Assembly (NCBI RefSeq): GCF_900105965.1
Contig: NZ_FNTV01000001.1
Span: forward strand, 3,658,001 to 3,722,000
Direction of reading: 5' to 3'
Origin: Arthrobacter alpinus
GTDB lineage: Bacteria > Actinomycetota > Actinomycetes > Actinomycetales > Micrococcaceae
DNA: 64,000 nucleotides
Shown here in pieces: positions 1-9,342 of the stretch. The notes below the pieces were generated by a model. That model was not told the origin of the DNA and did no database searches. It worked only from the letters and a program-made list of their open reading frames with translations. The first letter of the stretch is position 1, and each line of letters opens with the position of its first letter. Position numbers and translations under genes: made by a program.

Positions 1-1
1 T

Positions 2-580
2 GGTCTGAGCAACCTGGTTGACGCGTACAAGGACGGCAACATTCCCAAGCAGGCAGTGACGTACCAAGAGGAACAGGGCAGGTCCTCCTTCCAGGACGGA
101 AAACTGATGTTCCTGCGCAACTGGCCATACGTGTACAACCTGGCCAAGACCGACGGCGCCTCACAGGTCAAGGACACCTTTGGCATCGCACCCTTGCCCG
201 GCAAGGACGGTCCAGGTGCCTCCAGTTTGGGAGGACACAGCCTGGCCGTCAGTGTTGATTCCAAGCACAAGGCTACGGCCAAGGACTTTGTGGCGTTCAT
301 GACCAGCGAAGAAACGCAAAAGTTCTACGCAACCCAGGGATCCCTGGCACCTGTCACGGAAAGCCTCTACACCGACGCGGACCTCGTCGCAAAGCTGCCG
401 TACCTGCCGGTGCTGCTGACCTCCATCCAGAATGCTGTGCCGCGGCCCGTCACGCCGTTTTACCCTGCAGTGACCCTGGCCATCCAGCAGAACAGTTTCG
501 CTGCCATCAACGGGAGCAAGAGTGTTGACCAGGCCATGACGGACATGCAGGCGGCCATCGCGGCTGCCGGGGCAAAGTAA
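2..580 (+). CDS. Sugar ABC transporter substrate-binding protein, C-terminal part
   Basis: This is the last 192 codons of an extracellular sugar-binding lipoprotein (MalE/UgpB type, bacterial solute-binding family 1); the N-terminus and signal peptide lie before the window. The visible part has the features of the C-lobe: an aromatic patch (FLRNWPYVYNLAK), the PLPG segment followed by a glycine-rich GGHSLAVS strand, the helix AKDFVAFMTSEETQKFY, and a terminal helix rich in Ala. It is followed by a hairpin and two permease genes, so it feeds sugar to the MalF/MalG pair downstream. The substrate cannot be read from this part; a LacI regulator after the permeases suggests an inducible oligosaccharide or glycoside. 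The family call is firm, the substrate open. Confidence 0.9.
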   Translation, partial: GLSNLVDAYKDGNIPKQAVTYQEEQGRSSFQDGKLMFLRNWPYVYNLAKTDGASQVKDTFGIAPLPGKDGPGASSLGGHSLAVSVDSKHKATAKDFVAFMTSEETQKFYATQGSLAPVTESLYTDADLVAKLPYLPVLLTSIQNAVPRPVTPFYPAVTLAIQQNSFAAINGSKSVDQAMTDMQAAIAAAGAK

Positions 581-592
581 CAGTCAAGAAAA

Positions 593-650
593 CTCTGCGG
601 CGTTCCCGGTGGTGGGCAACCACGCCTGGGAACGCCGCAGAGCTTCTTCT
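593..650 (+). terminator. Intra-operon hairpin with U-rich tail
   Basis: A perfect 15-bp outer stem (593-607 with 628-642) encloses a second small stem (609-613 with 619-623) and is followed by CTTCTTCTT. It lies between the binding-protein gene and the first permease gene. Such hairpins commonly lower expression of the membrane parts relative to the binding protein; that role is inferred here. Confidence 0.65.
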
Positions 651-703
651 TCGCATCACCGCTTGCGTGATGCCACACAGAGTCGTGGTGAAAGGAAAGC
701 AGC

Positions 704-1735
704 ATGTCTACACATCTTGAACCGGGGGCACTCCCCAGTCGAAAGACAGCCCACAAGGGTGGTGAGAACAAAGAAGTCGGCGCGGACCGCAAGGAAAAGA
801 CCCAGGGGCGCGCAGCAGCGCTGCTGGTTGCCCCCACCCTGATTGTGTTGGCCATTGTCATCCTGTACCCGGTGCTCAACGCCATCTACATGTCCTTCCA
901 GCAGGACGAGGGCCTGGACCCGGTGACCGGCAGCTTTGTGGCCGGCGGCTTTGCCGGCTTCGCAAACTACATCCATTGGCTGTTGCAGCAGTGTGAGACT
1001 CCCTCGGGAGCCGCCAGCTGTCCGCCGGGAACGTTGGGCGCCCAATTCTGGAGCGCTACCGGCGTCACCTTCTTCTTCACAGTGGTCACGGTATTCTTTG
1101 AAACCGTTCTGGGTTTCTGGATGGCAATCATCATGGCACGCACCTTCCGCGGCCGCAGCGTACTGCGTGCAGCGGTGCTGGTCCCATGGGCCATCCCCAC
1201 CGCCGTCACGGCCAAACTGTGGTTCTTCATTTTTGCCTTTGACGGCATTGTTAACACGTTGTTCCAAACTGACATTCTATGGACCGGCAGCCAAGGCCCC
1301 GCCCAGGCGGCCATTATCATTGCCGACATTTGGAAGACCACGCCGTTCATGGCGCTGCTGATCCTGGCAGGGCTTCAAATGATCCCCGCCGAGGTGTACG
1401 AGGCAGCCAGGGTTGACGGTGCCTCCGCGTGGCAGCGCTTCCGGCTCATCACCTTGCCGCTGGTCAAGCCGGCGCTCATGGTGGCCATCTTGTTCCGTGT
1501 TCTTGATGCCTTGCGCATGTACGACCTGCCAGCGATCATGACTGGTGGCGCCAACGGCACAACCACCTTGTCCATTCTCGTTGTCAACCAGATTCGCGTG
1601 GGCTTTAATTCCGCAGCGGCACTGTCCACCATCACATTCCTGATCATCTTCATCGTGGCGTTCATCTTTGTGCGGTTCCTCGGGGCCAACGCTGTAGAGT
1701 CCGCCAGTGGCGGGGCTAAGGGGAAGAACAAATGA
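704..1735 (+). CDS. Sugar ABC transporter permease, MalF type
   Basis: Integral membrane subunit of a carbohydrate ABC importer (343 aa). A hydrophilic N-terminal stretch of about 35 residues precedes the first membrane helix (about 37-60), followed by further hydrophobic helices near 115-145, 152-185, 203-225 and 255-330. The EAA loop that contacts the ATPase is clear at about 233-252 (EAARVDGA...ITLPL). The start at ATG 704 is preceded by AAAGGAAA about 6 bases upstream. The stop overlaps the next permease by ATGA, which indicates translational coupling. No ATPase gene is in the window, so the importer probably shares a general MsiK-like ATPase, as many actinobacterial sugar systems do (inference). 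Confidence 0.92.
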   Translation: MSTHLEPGALPSRKTAHKGGENKEVGADRKEKTQGRAAALLVAPTLIVLAIVILYPVLNAIYMSFQQDEGLDPVTGSFVAGGFAGFANYIHWLLQQCETPSGAASCPPGTLGAQFWSATGVTFFFTVVTVFFETVLGFWMAIIMARTFRGRSVLRAAVLVPWAIPTAVTAKLWFFIFAFDGIVNTLFQTDILWTGSQGPAQAAIIIADIWKTTPFMALLILAGLQMIPAEVYEAARVDGASAWQRFRLITLPLVKPALMVAILFRVLDALRMYDLPAIMTGGANGTTTLSILVVNQIRVGFNSAAALSTITFLIIFIVAFIFVRFLGANAVESASGGAKGKNK

Positions 1736-2622
1736 GCACCTCAACTTCAACAGTGAAGTCCCACACTGCAGCCGCCAAGTCAGTGGCTCGACGCCGGGAA
1801 AGCTGGTCCAGCACCCGTACCTACGTCAGTGCCGCCATCATTGTCATCTGGTGCTTGCTGCCGTTTTACTGGATGATTGTCACCGCCTTCCGCGACGTTG
1901 GCTACACCTTTGATTCCACCCCGTTCTTTACTCACGTCACTTGGGACAATTTCAAGACGGCATTCTCATCGCAGCTGGGCAACCACTTGGACCGGGCACT
2001 GCTGAACTCCCTGTTCATCTCCGGAGTGACAACTGTTGTGGCCCTGCTGTTTGGGGTCTTCGCCGCCTATGCGCTGGCGCGGCTGAAGTTCCGCGGCAAG
2101 TTCATGGTGCTGGGTGTGGTTCTCGGAGCCTCCATGTTCCCGGGCGTTGCCATCGTCACCCCGCTGTTCCAGCTGTTTGGAAACATTGGCTGGATTGGCA
2201 CCTACCAGGCAATGATTATTCCGAACATCTCGTTCGTGCTGCCGTTGACCGTGTACACGTTGACCTCCTTCTTCCGTGAAATGCCTTGGGAGCTGGAGGA
2301 GGCCGCCCGGATCGACGGGTGCACCCAGGGGCAGGCTTTCCGGAAGATCATCATGCCGCTGGCGGCACCGGCCGTGTTCACCACAGCTATTCTGGCCTTC
2401 ATCGCCTCATGGAACGAGTACTTGATTGCCAGCATTCTCTCCAACGACGCCACGCAAACGGTCACCGTTGCCATCGCCCGCTTTGCGGGTTCCGAGCCCC
2501 ACCAGGAACCCTATACGGCAGTCATGGCGGCCGGAACCGTCGTCACCATTCCGCTGGTGATCCTCGTGCTGATTTTCCAGCGCAAGATTGTTGCCGGGCT
2601 CACGGCAGGGGCGGTGAAGTAG
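1732..2622 (+). CDS. Sugar ABC transporter permease, MalG type
   Basis: Second membrane subunit of the importer (296 aa). A first helix lies at about 31-52. The usual periplasmic loop with the core WDNF...LLNSLFIS follows, then five further helices. The EAA loop is at about 189-210 (EEAARIDGC...IIMPL). It overlaps the previous gene by four bases (ATGA), so the two permeases are made together. The C-terminus ends in a short basic/Gly-rich tail (AGLTAGAVK), typical of the family. Together with the preceding permease and the upstream binding protein it forms a standard MalEFG set lacking its own ATPase. Confidence 0.92.
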   Translation: MSTSTSTVKSHTAAAKSVARRRESWSSTRTYVSAAIIVIWCLLPFYWMIVTAFRDVGYTFDSTPFFTHVTWDNFKTAFSSQLGNHLDRALLNSLFISGVTTVVALLFGVFAAYALARLKFRGKFMVLGVVLGASMFPGVAIVTPLFQLFGNIGWIGTYQAMIIPNISFVLPLTVYTLTSFFREMPWELEEAARIDGCTQGQAFRKIIMPLAAPAVFTTAILAFIASWNEYLIASILSNDATQTVTVAIARFAGSEPHQEPYTAVMAAGTVVTIPLVILVLIFQRKIVAGLTAGAVK

Positions 2623-2625
2623 GCC

Positions 2626-2895
2626 ATGGGGCGCATTGCCGGGAAGCAATCAGAGGAGCCGAATGCCCTGCACATCCCGACGAGCAGGCAAAAGAGCGGT
2701 GAGGATTTTGACATCATCATCGGGTTTCTCGGGTTCTGGGCGGTAGTGCTCTTCGGAGTGACGCTTTGGCTTGAGCTCACGGGAGAGCCCGCGCTGATTT
2801 GGGCGCTAGGATTACTGCTGGTTTGTTTGGGGCTCTGGGGCATGATCCGGCTTCGCAGGAAACTGCCGGCCAGACGGGATCGGCGGTCTCAATAG
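2626..2895 (+). CDS. Small two-helix membrane protein, unknown function
   Basis: An 89-residue protein starting three bases after the stop of the second permease gene, so it is very likely in the same operon. The first 27 residues are polar; two hydrophobic helices follow at about 29-50 and 57-73, and the C-terminus is strongly basic (RLRRKLPARRDRR), favouring a cytoplasmic tail. No catalytic motif is visible. Small two-helix proteins of this size often sit at the end of actinobacterial sugar ABC operons, but no function can be assigned from sequence. Confidence 0.6.
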   Translation: MGRIAGKQSEEPNALHIPTSRQKSGEDFDIIIGFLGFWAVVLFGVTLWLELTGEPALIWALGLLLVCLGLWGMIRLRRKLPARRDRRSQ

Positions 2896-2963
2896 CCCAA
2901 GGAGGGCAGCAGGCGGAGTGGTCTATCCGACGATGATTGGGGATGAGCGAAGGGACGCAAGGC

Positions 2964-3977
2964 ATGAGAGTCAGCATCGACGATGTTGCGGCAAGGGCGC
3001 AAGTCTCCACTGCGACGGTCTCGCGTGCCTTGAGGGGCCTGCCCAAGGTCAACCCCGCCACGCGGGAACGCGTGCTGGCAGTGGCTCAGGAATTGGGCTA
3101 TGTGCCGTCTCCCTCGGCCACTAGATTGGCCACGGGGCGCACTAAAACCGTCGGGGTCCTCGTTCCGTTCATTGACCGGTGGTACTTTGCGCATGCGCTG
3201 GAAGGAATCGACCAAGAGCTGCGCGAGCACGGCTACAACCTTTTGCTGTTCAGCCTTGGGGGCTACCAGCACGGCCAACAGCGCCGGTTTACCGAACAAA
3301 TGGTGCGTAAACAGATCGATGCGCTCGTCGTTCTGTGTCTGGGGCTTACCGCCACGGAACTTGAGGAACTGCAGCGAACGCAGGTTCCCATGATTTCAGT
3401 TGGCGGCCCGGTCGAGGGATGCCGGGGTGTTCACGTTGATGACTCGGCGGCCGCCTCGGCAGCGACCCAACACCTTATTGACTTGGGCCATCGCAGGATC
3501 GGGCACCTGCGCGGCGGGATCAATGACGAAAAGAACTTCGTGGTTCCGGCACTGCGCTCCGAGGCATTCGATGCCACGATGCGCAGTGCCGGGCTTGAGA
3601 TTCGTCCCGAGTGGAACATCGCCGGCGACTTCACGGTGGGGGAGGGCCAAGCGGCGGCTGCCCGTCTTTTCGACTTGCCGGGGGAGCGCCCCACGGCAGT
3701 TTTCTGTGGCTCCGATGAAATGGCGCTCGGGCTCATGTTTGAGGCTCGACGCCGCGGAATTCGCGTTCCCGAAGACCTGTCAGTGATCGGCATCGACGAC
3801 CACGATTTCTCGGCGCCTGCGGGACTGTCCACCATCGCGCAAGAACCCGTGGAGCACGGGCGGCGGGCCGCCCGCATGCTCCTGGCCGTCCTTGACGGAG
3901 AAAGCGGTGCCATCCAGGAGCAGCTTATGCCGTTTAGCCTGGTCCAACGCGAATCAACAGCGCAGCTGCGGGGCTGA
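2964..3977 (+). CDS. LacI-family transcriptional regulator
   Basis: DNA-binding sugar-responsive regulator (337 aa from the chosen start). The N-terminal helix-turn-helix is textbook (VSIDDVAARAQVSTATVSRAL, then RERVLAVAQELGYVPS with the hinge helix). The ligand domain starts near residue 60 (KTVGVLVPFI) and includes the late VSPED-like segment VPEDLSVIGIDDHDFS. An in-frame TTG at 2937 and an ATG at 2943 would give longer proteins, but the ATG at 2964 is chosen because GAAGGG lies 9 bases upstream and the HTH then begins immediately. It follows the sugar importer in the same direction and probably represses it. Confidence 0.9.
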   Translation: MRVSIDDVAARAQVSTATVSRALRGLPKVNPATRERVLAVAQELGYVPSPSATRLATGRTKTVGVLVPFIDRWYFAHALEGIDQELREHGYNLLLFSLGGYQHGQQRRFTEQMVRKQIDALVVLCLGLTATELEELQRTQVPMISVGGPVEGCRGVHVDDSAAASAATQHLIDLGHRRIGHLRGGINDEKNFVVPALRSEAFDATMRSAGLEIRPEWNIAGDFTVGEGQAAAARLFDLPGERPTAVFCGSDEMALGLMFEARRRGIRVPEDLSVIGIDDHDFSAPAGLSTIAQEPVEHGRRAARMLLAVLDGESGAIQEQLMPFSLVQRESTAQLRG

Positions 3978-3984
3978 GCTGGTT

Positions 3985-4827
3985 TCAGCTGGCGCGGGCC
4001 AGCTGCCTGATCGGCATCCACCGGTTGGCGAGCCTGCGGTATGCGGCCGCGGCGCCGGTGAAATCTCCTTCGGCCAGGCATTGCAACCCCATGTGGACAT
4101 CGGCGGGCGAGTCATCTGGATGCACCCTGTTGGCCACCGGGCCATAGTCCAGCTCAACTACGCCGACATCGTTGAACCCGGACAGCCAGTGGAGCAGGTC
4201 TGTCAGTTCGGTGAACAAATCAAGATCCGGAGCCATGGTGGCCAGCATGCGAAGCGTGCGCTCGGCCCGGCCCAGGGCGGTTGTCAAGGGAACCTGGATT
4301 CGCACCGTGAGGATTCGACCACTGGCTTCGACCACTTCCATTCGGTCATTGGCGTACACCAGGACGAACCAACTGAACGGGATGCCCCACGTGGACGATC
4401 GTGTTTGCAACGGCATTTCCAGATGATGGCTCGTTGACGCGCGCGCCACATCGAGTGTCCATTCCTCCTGGGAGAGAATCAGGCTGGCCAGCTGTTCCAT
4501 GTGGCCGGTAATCAGCTCTGCCGCACTGGCGAAGGACCGGGCCACCACCTGATTGGGGGCGTATAGCTTAGGTTCGTCCGCTCCCATACTGAGCACCCGA
4601 ACACGGTCCCCATCCGCCGTCGGAAGTGGATTGGGGTGTTTCCTGCTGACCCGCCCCAACGAATCGGCAAGTTCGCCGGCGTCGACACTGATGGCATTCT
4701 GCTCCGGCTCCAGCCGGCTCTGAAGGTAGGCGAACTCGGCCGGGTCGTAGGCTTCACGCGGCAAGTAAACGCGCAGGGAAGAGACAAAAGGAAGTTGCAC
4801 TCCACCCAGGTACAGCCCGCCGGTCAT
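3985..4827 (-). CDS. Conserved hypothetical protein next to exonuclease III
   Basis: A 280-residue soluble protein with no motif that I recognise. It starts 3 bases after the stop of the exonuclease III gene, so the two are almost certainly co-transcribed. Visible parts: an N-terminal segment predicted as beta strands (VQLPFVSSLRVYLPREAY), a helical middle, a strand-rich block (SWFVLVYANDRMEVVEASGRILTVRIQVPL) and a C-terminal helical region that reads like a short tetratricopeptide-like unit (GLQCLAEGDFTGAAAAYRRLANRW). There is no signal peptide or membrane helix. A DNA-repair role is only suggested by the neighbour. Confidence 0.75.
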   Translation of the reverse strand: MTGGLYLGGVQLPFVSSLRVYLPREAYDPAEFAYLQSRLEPEQNAISVDAGELADSLGRVSRKHPNPLPTADGDRVRVLSMGADEPKLYAPNQVVARSFASAAELITGHMEQLASLILSQEEWTLDVARASTSHHLEMPLQTRSSTWGIPFSWFVLVYANDRMEVVEASGRILTVRIQVPLTTALGRAERTLRMLATMAPDLDLFTELTDLLHWLSGFNDVGVVELDYGPVANRVHPDDSPADVHMGLQCLAEGDFTGAAAAYRRLANRWMPIRQLARAS

Positions 4828-4830
4828 GGG

Positions 4831-5634
4831 TCAGCCCAGTTCCACAATGACGGGCGCATGATCGGAGGCGCCCTTGCCCTTGCGTTCCTCACGGTCGATC
4901 TCGGCGGAGGTCACGCGTGCTGCCAAGGCTGGGGAAGCCAGAACGAAGTCAATGCGCATTCCTTCCTTCTTGGGGAAGCGCAGCTGTGTGTAGTCCCAAT
5001 AGGTGTAGACGCCAGGTCCCGGGTGCAAGGGGCGCACGACGTCGGAAAAACCCGCCGCCTCAAACGCCGAGAACGCGGCGCGCTCGGGTTCGCTGACGTG
5101 AGTCAGGCCCTGGGTGCGGAAGAAGTCAATGTCCCAGACGTCGTCGTCCTGGGGTGCGATGTTCCAGTCGCCGGTCAGGGCGATCTGGGCGTTGGGGTCC
5201 TCCGCGAGCCAACCCGCGGCCTGGTTCTTGAGTTCGTCCAGCCATTGAAGTTTGTAGGGCATGTGCTCGTCATCAAGAGCGCGGCCGTTGGGAACATAGA
5301 GGCTCCAGATGCGCACGCCGTTGCAGGTTGCGGCGATGGCGCGGGCCTCCTGGACGGGATCCTTGCCGCCCTTGCCAAACGCGGGCTGGCCGGAGAAGGT
5401 GCGTTCCACGTCTTCCAAGCCAACACGCGAGGCGATGGCAACGCCATTCCACTGGCTGAAGCCGAAGTGGGCCACCTCGTAACCGTTGTTCTCAAAGAGC
5501 TCCCAAGGGAAGTTCTCGTCCTTGCACTTAGTTTCTTGGATGGCCAGCACGTCGGCATCCGTTCGGCGCAGCCATTCCTCCACGCGGTCGGCACGGGCGC
5601 GGAGGGAGTTCACATTCCAGGTAGCAATCTTCAC
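4831..5634 (-). CDS. xth: Exodeoxyribonuclease III / AP endonuclease
   Basis: Exonuclease III-type AP endonuclease (267 aa) that cuts at abasic sites and removes 3' blocking groups in base-excision repair. The family's catalytic elements are all present: WNVNSLR at 6-12 (metal/phosphate Asn7), QETK near residue 33 (metal Glu), a YVPNG loop, GDWNIAP (Asp and Asn of the active site), and SDHAPV at the C-terminus (catalytic His). The length matches the family (about 260-270). It is the first gene of a two-gene unit with the hypothetical protein downstream. Confidence 0.95.
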   Translation of the reverse strand: MKIATWNVNSLRARADRVEEWLRRTDADVLAIQETKCKDENFPWELFENNGYEVAHFGFSQWNGVAIASRVGLEDVERTFSGQPAFGKGGKDPVQEARAIAATCNGVRIWSLYVPNGRALDDEHMPYKLQWLDELKNQAAGWLAEDPNAQIALTGDWNIAPQDDDVWDIDFFRTQGLTHVSEPERAAFSAFEAAGFSDVVRPLHPGPGVYTYWDYTQLRFPKKEGMRIDFVLASPALAARVTSAEIDREERKGKGASDHAPVIVELG

Positions 5635-6178
5635 CTTTCTAAGCTATCAACTAAACCCCTGAGGTGGGCAGGCGGAAACACCCCGCGAATGGACCAACTG
5701 TGGGAAGAGACACCACATTGAGGCCCCCAGAGTGTCCACTAAACCACCCTGAGTTACAAAATGGTAACGCTTGCTCAGCCGCCAGTACTCGAAGGGATGT
5801 GTGGACTTTGTGGCTTATGGAGGGCAAAAAAGAATGAAATTACGCTGGTAGTGAAAATGGCTTTGTTAGCGTGGAGGTGAACCAGTAGACCGACAAGCCT
5901 GCGGGCAACTGCCACGAAGACGGTGCGCGGGATGACGAATCATCCTTGCCGCCACACGAGGCAGCCAGACGAAGGCCGTCGAACTGGCGGCAGGGATAGC
6001 TTCCCGTTCCTCACCATTTGTGAGGCCGTCTTTCCTTGCTGCCCCGGCCGGGGCGTGCGGGGAAGCGAAGAGTTTGACGCGTACCAACGCCTGCAGCACG
6101 AGAACACCAATCGCGACCGTTCACGAACCCCAAGGCCACGAGCCATGGGGTTCGAACGCCCGCGTAGATGGGTACTAC
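5635..6178 (+). promoter_or_regulatory. Long structured leader before the osmoprotectant transporter operon
   Basis: A 544-base stretch with no convincing gene. It lies upstream of the betaine-type ABC operon and holds a run of closely packed potential RNA hairpins: a 5-bp stem with a CGAA loop (5931-5944), a 7-bp stem closing 5948-5991, GGGA/TCCC at 5993-6005, a perfect 6-bp stem with 5-base loop (about 6009-6025), and a 14-base GC palindrome (about 6041-6054). The density and order suggest a folded 5' untranslated RNA with a control function. I cannot match it to a known riboswitch class. A GTG at 6020 opens a long frame through it, but the encoded residues do not look like the family. Confidence 0.45.
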
Positions 6179-7522
6179 GTGTACGAATCAACAGAAGAAG
6201 CGCTTCAGAACGTTGCGCAAGACGACGAGATCAAGAACGTCGAAAATGGCGTGGCACTGAGCGTCAAAAACGTTTACAAGGTATTTGGCAAGCGCCCGGC
6301 CGAGGTCGTCAAGCGACTCAAGGGTGGCAAAAAGCGGGGTGACTTGACCGCACTAGGAACGGCTGCCGTCATCGACGCCTCTTTCGAGGTTAAGAAGGGC
6401 GAGATTTTTGTGGTCATGGGCCTTTCCGGTTCCGGAAAGTCCACCCTGATCCGCACGCTGAACGGACTGTGGGCCCCGACCCAAGGCTCCGTGGTGGTTG
6501 GTGGAACAGACATTTCCGCCATCAGTGACAAGGAACTGCGCCGCGTCCGCCAGGAGAAAATCTCCATGGTTTTCCAGCACTTTGCCCTGCTTCCGCACCG
6601 CACAGTGCTGGAAAACGCCGCCTACGCGCTGGAAATCCAGGGCGTCGCCAAGGCCGAACGCACTGACCGGGCAGAAAAAATGCTGACCCTTGTGGGGTTG
6701 GGTGGCTGGGGCGAAAAGTACCCCTCCGAGCTCTCCGGCGGCATGCAGCAGCGTGTGGGCCTGGCCCGCGCCCTGTGCGCAGAGACTGACATCCTGCTCA
6801 TGGACGAGGCGTTCTCCGCCCTTGACCCGCTGATCCGGCGCGAAATGCAGGAACAGCTGGTGGTGTTGCAGGCCGAGCTTGGCAAGACCATTGTTTTCAT
6901 CACCCACGACCTCAACGAGGCCATGTTCCTGGGTGACCGGATCGCCGTCATGCGTGACGGCGAGATCGTGCAGATTGGCACGCCGGATGAAATCCTGACC
7001 AACCCGGCCAACGACTATGTGGCCCAGTTTGTGCAGGATGTGGACAGGACACGTGTGCTGACTGCCGGCGGTGTCATGGAACCTCCATTGGCTGTTGTCA
7101 CCATTTCCGGAGGTCCGCGCAACGCCCTGCGCACCATGCGCGACCTGCAGGTTTCGGCCGCCTTTGTGGTGGACCGGCGCCGCAGGTATCAGGGGATTGT
7201 TCGTGACCGCGATGTCATGGCCCAGGTGGAAAAGCGTGCCACCGATCTGGCCGCCGTTGTCCGCAACGGCATTGAACCCGTCAGCCCCGACACCGCGTTG
7301 AACGATTTGTTTGGCCGCGCCGTGGAGAGTCCCATTCCGCTGCCCGTGGTGGACGACGACGGTCGCCTGGTGGGTGCCCTGCCCCGCGTGACGCTGCTGG
7401 CGGCGTTGGGCAATGTTCCCCCTACAACGTCCGAATTCCCCGTGGTTGAGGTGGCTGTTGCGCCCCTTCCGGAACAAATGGTGACGGCTGCCTTGGCGCA
7501 GTATGAAGGAGTGGCAAAATGA
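6179..7522 (+). CDS. proV: Glycine betaine/proline ABC transporter ATP-binding protein
   Basis: ATPase of an osmoprotectant importer of the ProV/OpuAA type (447 aa from GTG 6179). It carries the N-terminal [11 protein letters not shown] block typical of ProV, Walker A (GLSGSGKST, about 81-89), the Q-loop, the ABC signature [15 protein letters not shown], Walker B ([20 protein letters not shown]), and a C-terminal pair of CBS-like domains from about residue 300, which in OpuA sense ionic strength. The start is uncertain: GTG 6179 has a weak GATGGG upstream, and GTG 6251 is an alternative that removes an acidic extension. The stop overlaps the permease start by ATGA. Confidence 0.9.
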   Translation: MYESTEEALQNVAQDDEIKNVENGVALSVKNVYKVFGKRPAEVVKRLKGGKKRGDLTALGTAAVIDASFEVKKGEIFVVMGLSGSGKSTLIRTLNGLWAPTQGSVVVGGTDISAISDKELRRVRQEKISMVFQHFALLPHRTVLENAAYALEIQGVAKAERTDRAEKMLTLVGLGGWGEKYPSELSGGMQQRVGLARALCAETDILLMDEAFSALDPLIRREMQEQLVVLQAELGKTIVFITHDLNEAMFLGDRIAVMRDGEIVQIGTPDEILTNPANDYVAQFVQDVDRTRVLTAGGVMEPPLAVVTISGGPRNALRTMRDLQVSAAFVVDRRRRYQGIVRDRDVMAQVEKRATDLAAVVRNGIEPVSPDTALNDLFGRAVESPIPLPVVDDDGRLVGALPRVTLLAALGNVPPTTSEFPVVEVAVAPLPEQMVTAALAQYEGVAK

Positions 7523-8373
7523 CCCCCGATTTTAGGATTCCCCTGGGCGACTGGGTTGAAGTTGGCCTTGACTGGCTGACAACGTCACTGGACGGCTTCT
7601 TCAAGTTTGTCCGGACAGTGTTTGTTGGCGCCTATGACGGGCTTGACTGGGTCTTGAATGCCCCTCCCTTCTGGGCGATCATCCTGATCTTCGCTGCCAT
7701 CGCATGGTGGGCGAGCGGCTGGAAACTCGGCGTCGGCACGCTACTGAGCTTTGCCGTCGTCGCTGGCGTGGACCAGTGGGAAAACACCATGCACTCCATG
7801 GCGCTGGTGGTCATCGCGACCGTGGTGGCCGTGGCCATCAGTGTTCCCTTGGGCATTTGGGCGGCCAGTTCCCTGCGGGTTTCGGCGATCATCCGGCCCA
7901 TCATGGACTTCATGCAGACCATGCCCGCCATGGTGTACCTGATTCCAGCGCTGGTCATGTTCCGGGTAGGTGTGGTGCCGGGCATCATCGCCACCATCAT
8001 TTTCGCCATGGCACCCGGCGTCCGCTTCACCGAACTGGGCATCCGCGGCGTGGACAAGGAAGTGGTTGAAGCCGGGCATGCTTTCGGTTCAAGTCCTGGC
8101 CGGATCCTGCGCCAAATCCAGCTGCCGCTGGCCCGGCCCACCATCATGGCCGGCGTCAACCAGGTCATCATGCTTGCCCTGTCCATGGTGGTTATCGCCG
8201 GCATGGTAGGCGCCCCGGGACTCGGTTCGGACATTGTGGCGGCCCTGAGCCGCATCGATGCCGGGCTGGGCTTCGAAGCCGGGATCGCCGTCGTTATTCT
8301 GGCCATCTTCCTTGACCGGGTCACGGCCAGCTTCGGCAAGAGCAAGACGCGCTCCAGCGCCAAGTCCGCCTAG
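7519..8373 (+). CDS. proW: Glycine betaine/proline ABC transporter permease
   Basis: Membrane subunit of the osmoprotectant importer (284 aa), overlapping the ATPase gene by four bases. An amphipathic N-terminal segment (about 1-45) precedes a first helix ([14 protein letters not shown]), as in ProW/OpuAB. The core permease domain has the conserved [16 protein letters not shown] block, the loop [36 protein letters not shown] (EAA-like contact with the ATPase, about 175-210), and the terminal helices. There is only one permease gene, as expected for this subtype. The last residues ([11 protein letters not shown]) are basic and cytoplasmic. Confidence 0.92.
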   Translation: MTPDFRIPLGDWVEVGLDWLTTSLDGFFKFVRTVFVGAYDGLDWVLNAPPFWAIILIFAAIAWWASGWKLGVGTLLSFAVVAGVDQWENTMHSMALVVIATVVAVAISVPLGIWAASSLRVSAIIRPIMDFMQTMPAMVYLIPALVMFRVGVVPGIIATIIFAMAPGVRFTELGIRGVDKEVVEAGHAFGSSPGRILRQIQLPLARPTIMAGVNQVIMLALSMVVIAGMVGAPGLGSDIVAALSRIDAGLGFEAGIAVVILAIFLDRVTASFGKSKTRSSAKSA

Positions 8374-8445
8374 CTGCGGCCACAAAAAGTATTACAAACC
8401 AATCGCGGCTGCTCAATTCTGCGCTGCCATGGAAAGGAATGCACA

Positions 8446-9336
8446 ATGAACAAGAAATTTATGGGGTTCGCCGCCATCGCGGCAACACTGGCCCTGGGCA
8501 TGAGCGCTTGTGGAACAGGCGCCGCGGACGCCACCTTGGAGAACGGTGACAAGAAGGACGTCTCCATTGCTGTGTTCAACGGCTGGGACGAAGGCATCGC
8601 CGCCTCGGAGCTGTGGAAGGTCATTCTGGATAAGAAGGGCTACGATGTCACCTTGCAAAGCGCCGATGTCGCGCCCGTGTTCTCCGGTCTCTCCACCGGT
8701 GATTACGATCTGACACTGGACACCTGGTTGCCTGTCACCCACAAAACCCTGCTCGAGAAGTACGGCAAGGACATTTCCGAGCTGGGCCAGTGGAACGACG
8801 AGGCATCCCTCACCATTGCGGTGAACAAGGACGCCCCCATCGACTCCCTCGATGAACTTGCCGCCAACGCAGACAAATTTGGCAACAAGCTCATCGGCAT
8901 TGAGCCAGGAGCGGGTCTGACCGAAGTCACAACCGATGAGGTCATCCCCGGCTACGGCCTGGACAAGATGGAATACATCACCTCGTCCACCCCGGCCATG
9001 CTGTCCGAACTGAAGACGGCCACCAGCAAGGGCGAGAACATTGCCGTGACCCTGTGGCGTCCGCACTGGGCCTACGACGCCTTCGACATCAAGGACTTGA
9101 AGGACCCCAAGGGTACCTTGGGCGAGGCCGAAGGCCTCTACGGCTACTCACGCCTGGACTTTGATGCGGACTACCCGGCCCTCAACGGCTGGTTGGAGAA
9201 CTTCAAGATGGATTCGGAGACGTTGTACTCCTTGGAGAACGCCATGTTCAATGGTGTCGACACCAAGGACTACACGCCCATCATTGAGAAGTGGATCAGC
9301 GAAAACCAGGAATACGTTGACTCATTGACCGCATAG
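8446..9336 (+). CDS. proX: Glycine betaine-binding lipoprotein
   Basis: Substrate-binding protein of the osmoprotectant importer (296 aa). A lipoprotein signal peptide is present: positive start MNKK, hydrophobic stretch, lipobox ending at Cys22 (MSACG). The mature part follows the OpuAC/ProX family: FNGWDEGIAASELWKVIL, DTWLPVTHKTLLEKYG, IGIEPGAGLTEVT, TLWRPHWAYDAFDIKDLKDP. Its tryptophans are placed as in the aromatic cage that holds trimethylammonium groups. The gene lies 72 bases after the permease with an AAAGGAA ribosome site near 8431. Quaternary ammonium substrates (betaine, choline, proline betaine) are the likely ligands; the exact one is not shown. Confidence 0.92.
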   Translation: MNKKFMGFAAIAATLALGMSACGTGAADATLENGDKKDVSIAVFNGWDEGIAASELWKVILDKKGYDVTLQSADVAPVFSGLSTGDYDLTLDTWLPVTHKTLLEKYGKDISELGQWNDEASLTIAVNKDAPIDSLDELAANADKFGNKLIGIEPGAGLTEVTTDEVIPGYGLDKMEYITSSTPAMLSELKTATSKGENIAVTLWRPHWAYDAFDIKDLKDPKGTLGEAEGLYGYSRLDFDADYPALNGWLENFKMDSETLYSLENAMFNGVDTKDYTPIIEKWISENQEYVDSLTA

Positions 9337-9342
9337 CGGTTG

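Noticed and set aside
6140..6165. GGGTTCGAA motif resembling a tRNA T-arm upstream of proV
   Set aside because: No complete cloverleaf, acceptor or anticodon stem can be drawn around it.
6020..6178. N-terminal extension of proV from GTG 6020
   Set aside because: The encoded residues are not ProV-like and lie in the structured leader; no ribosome site is present.
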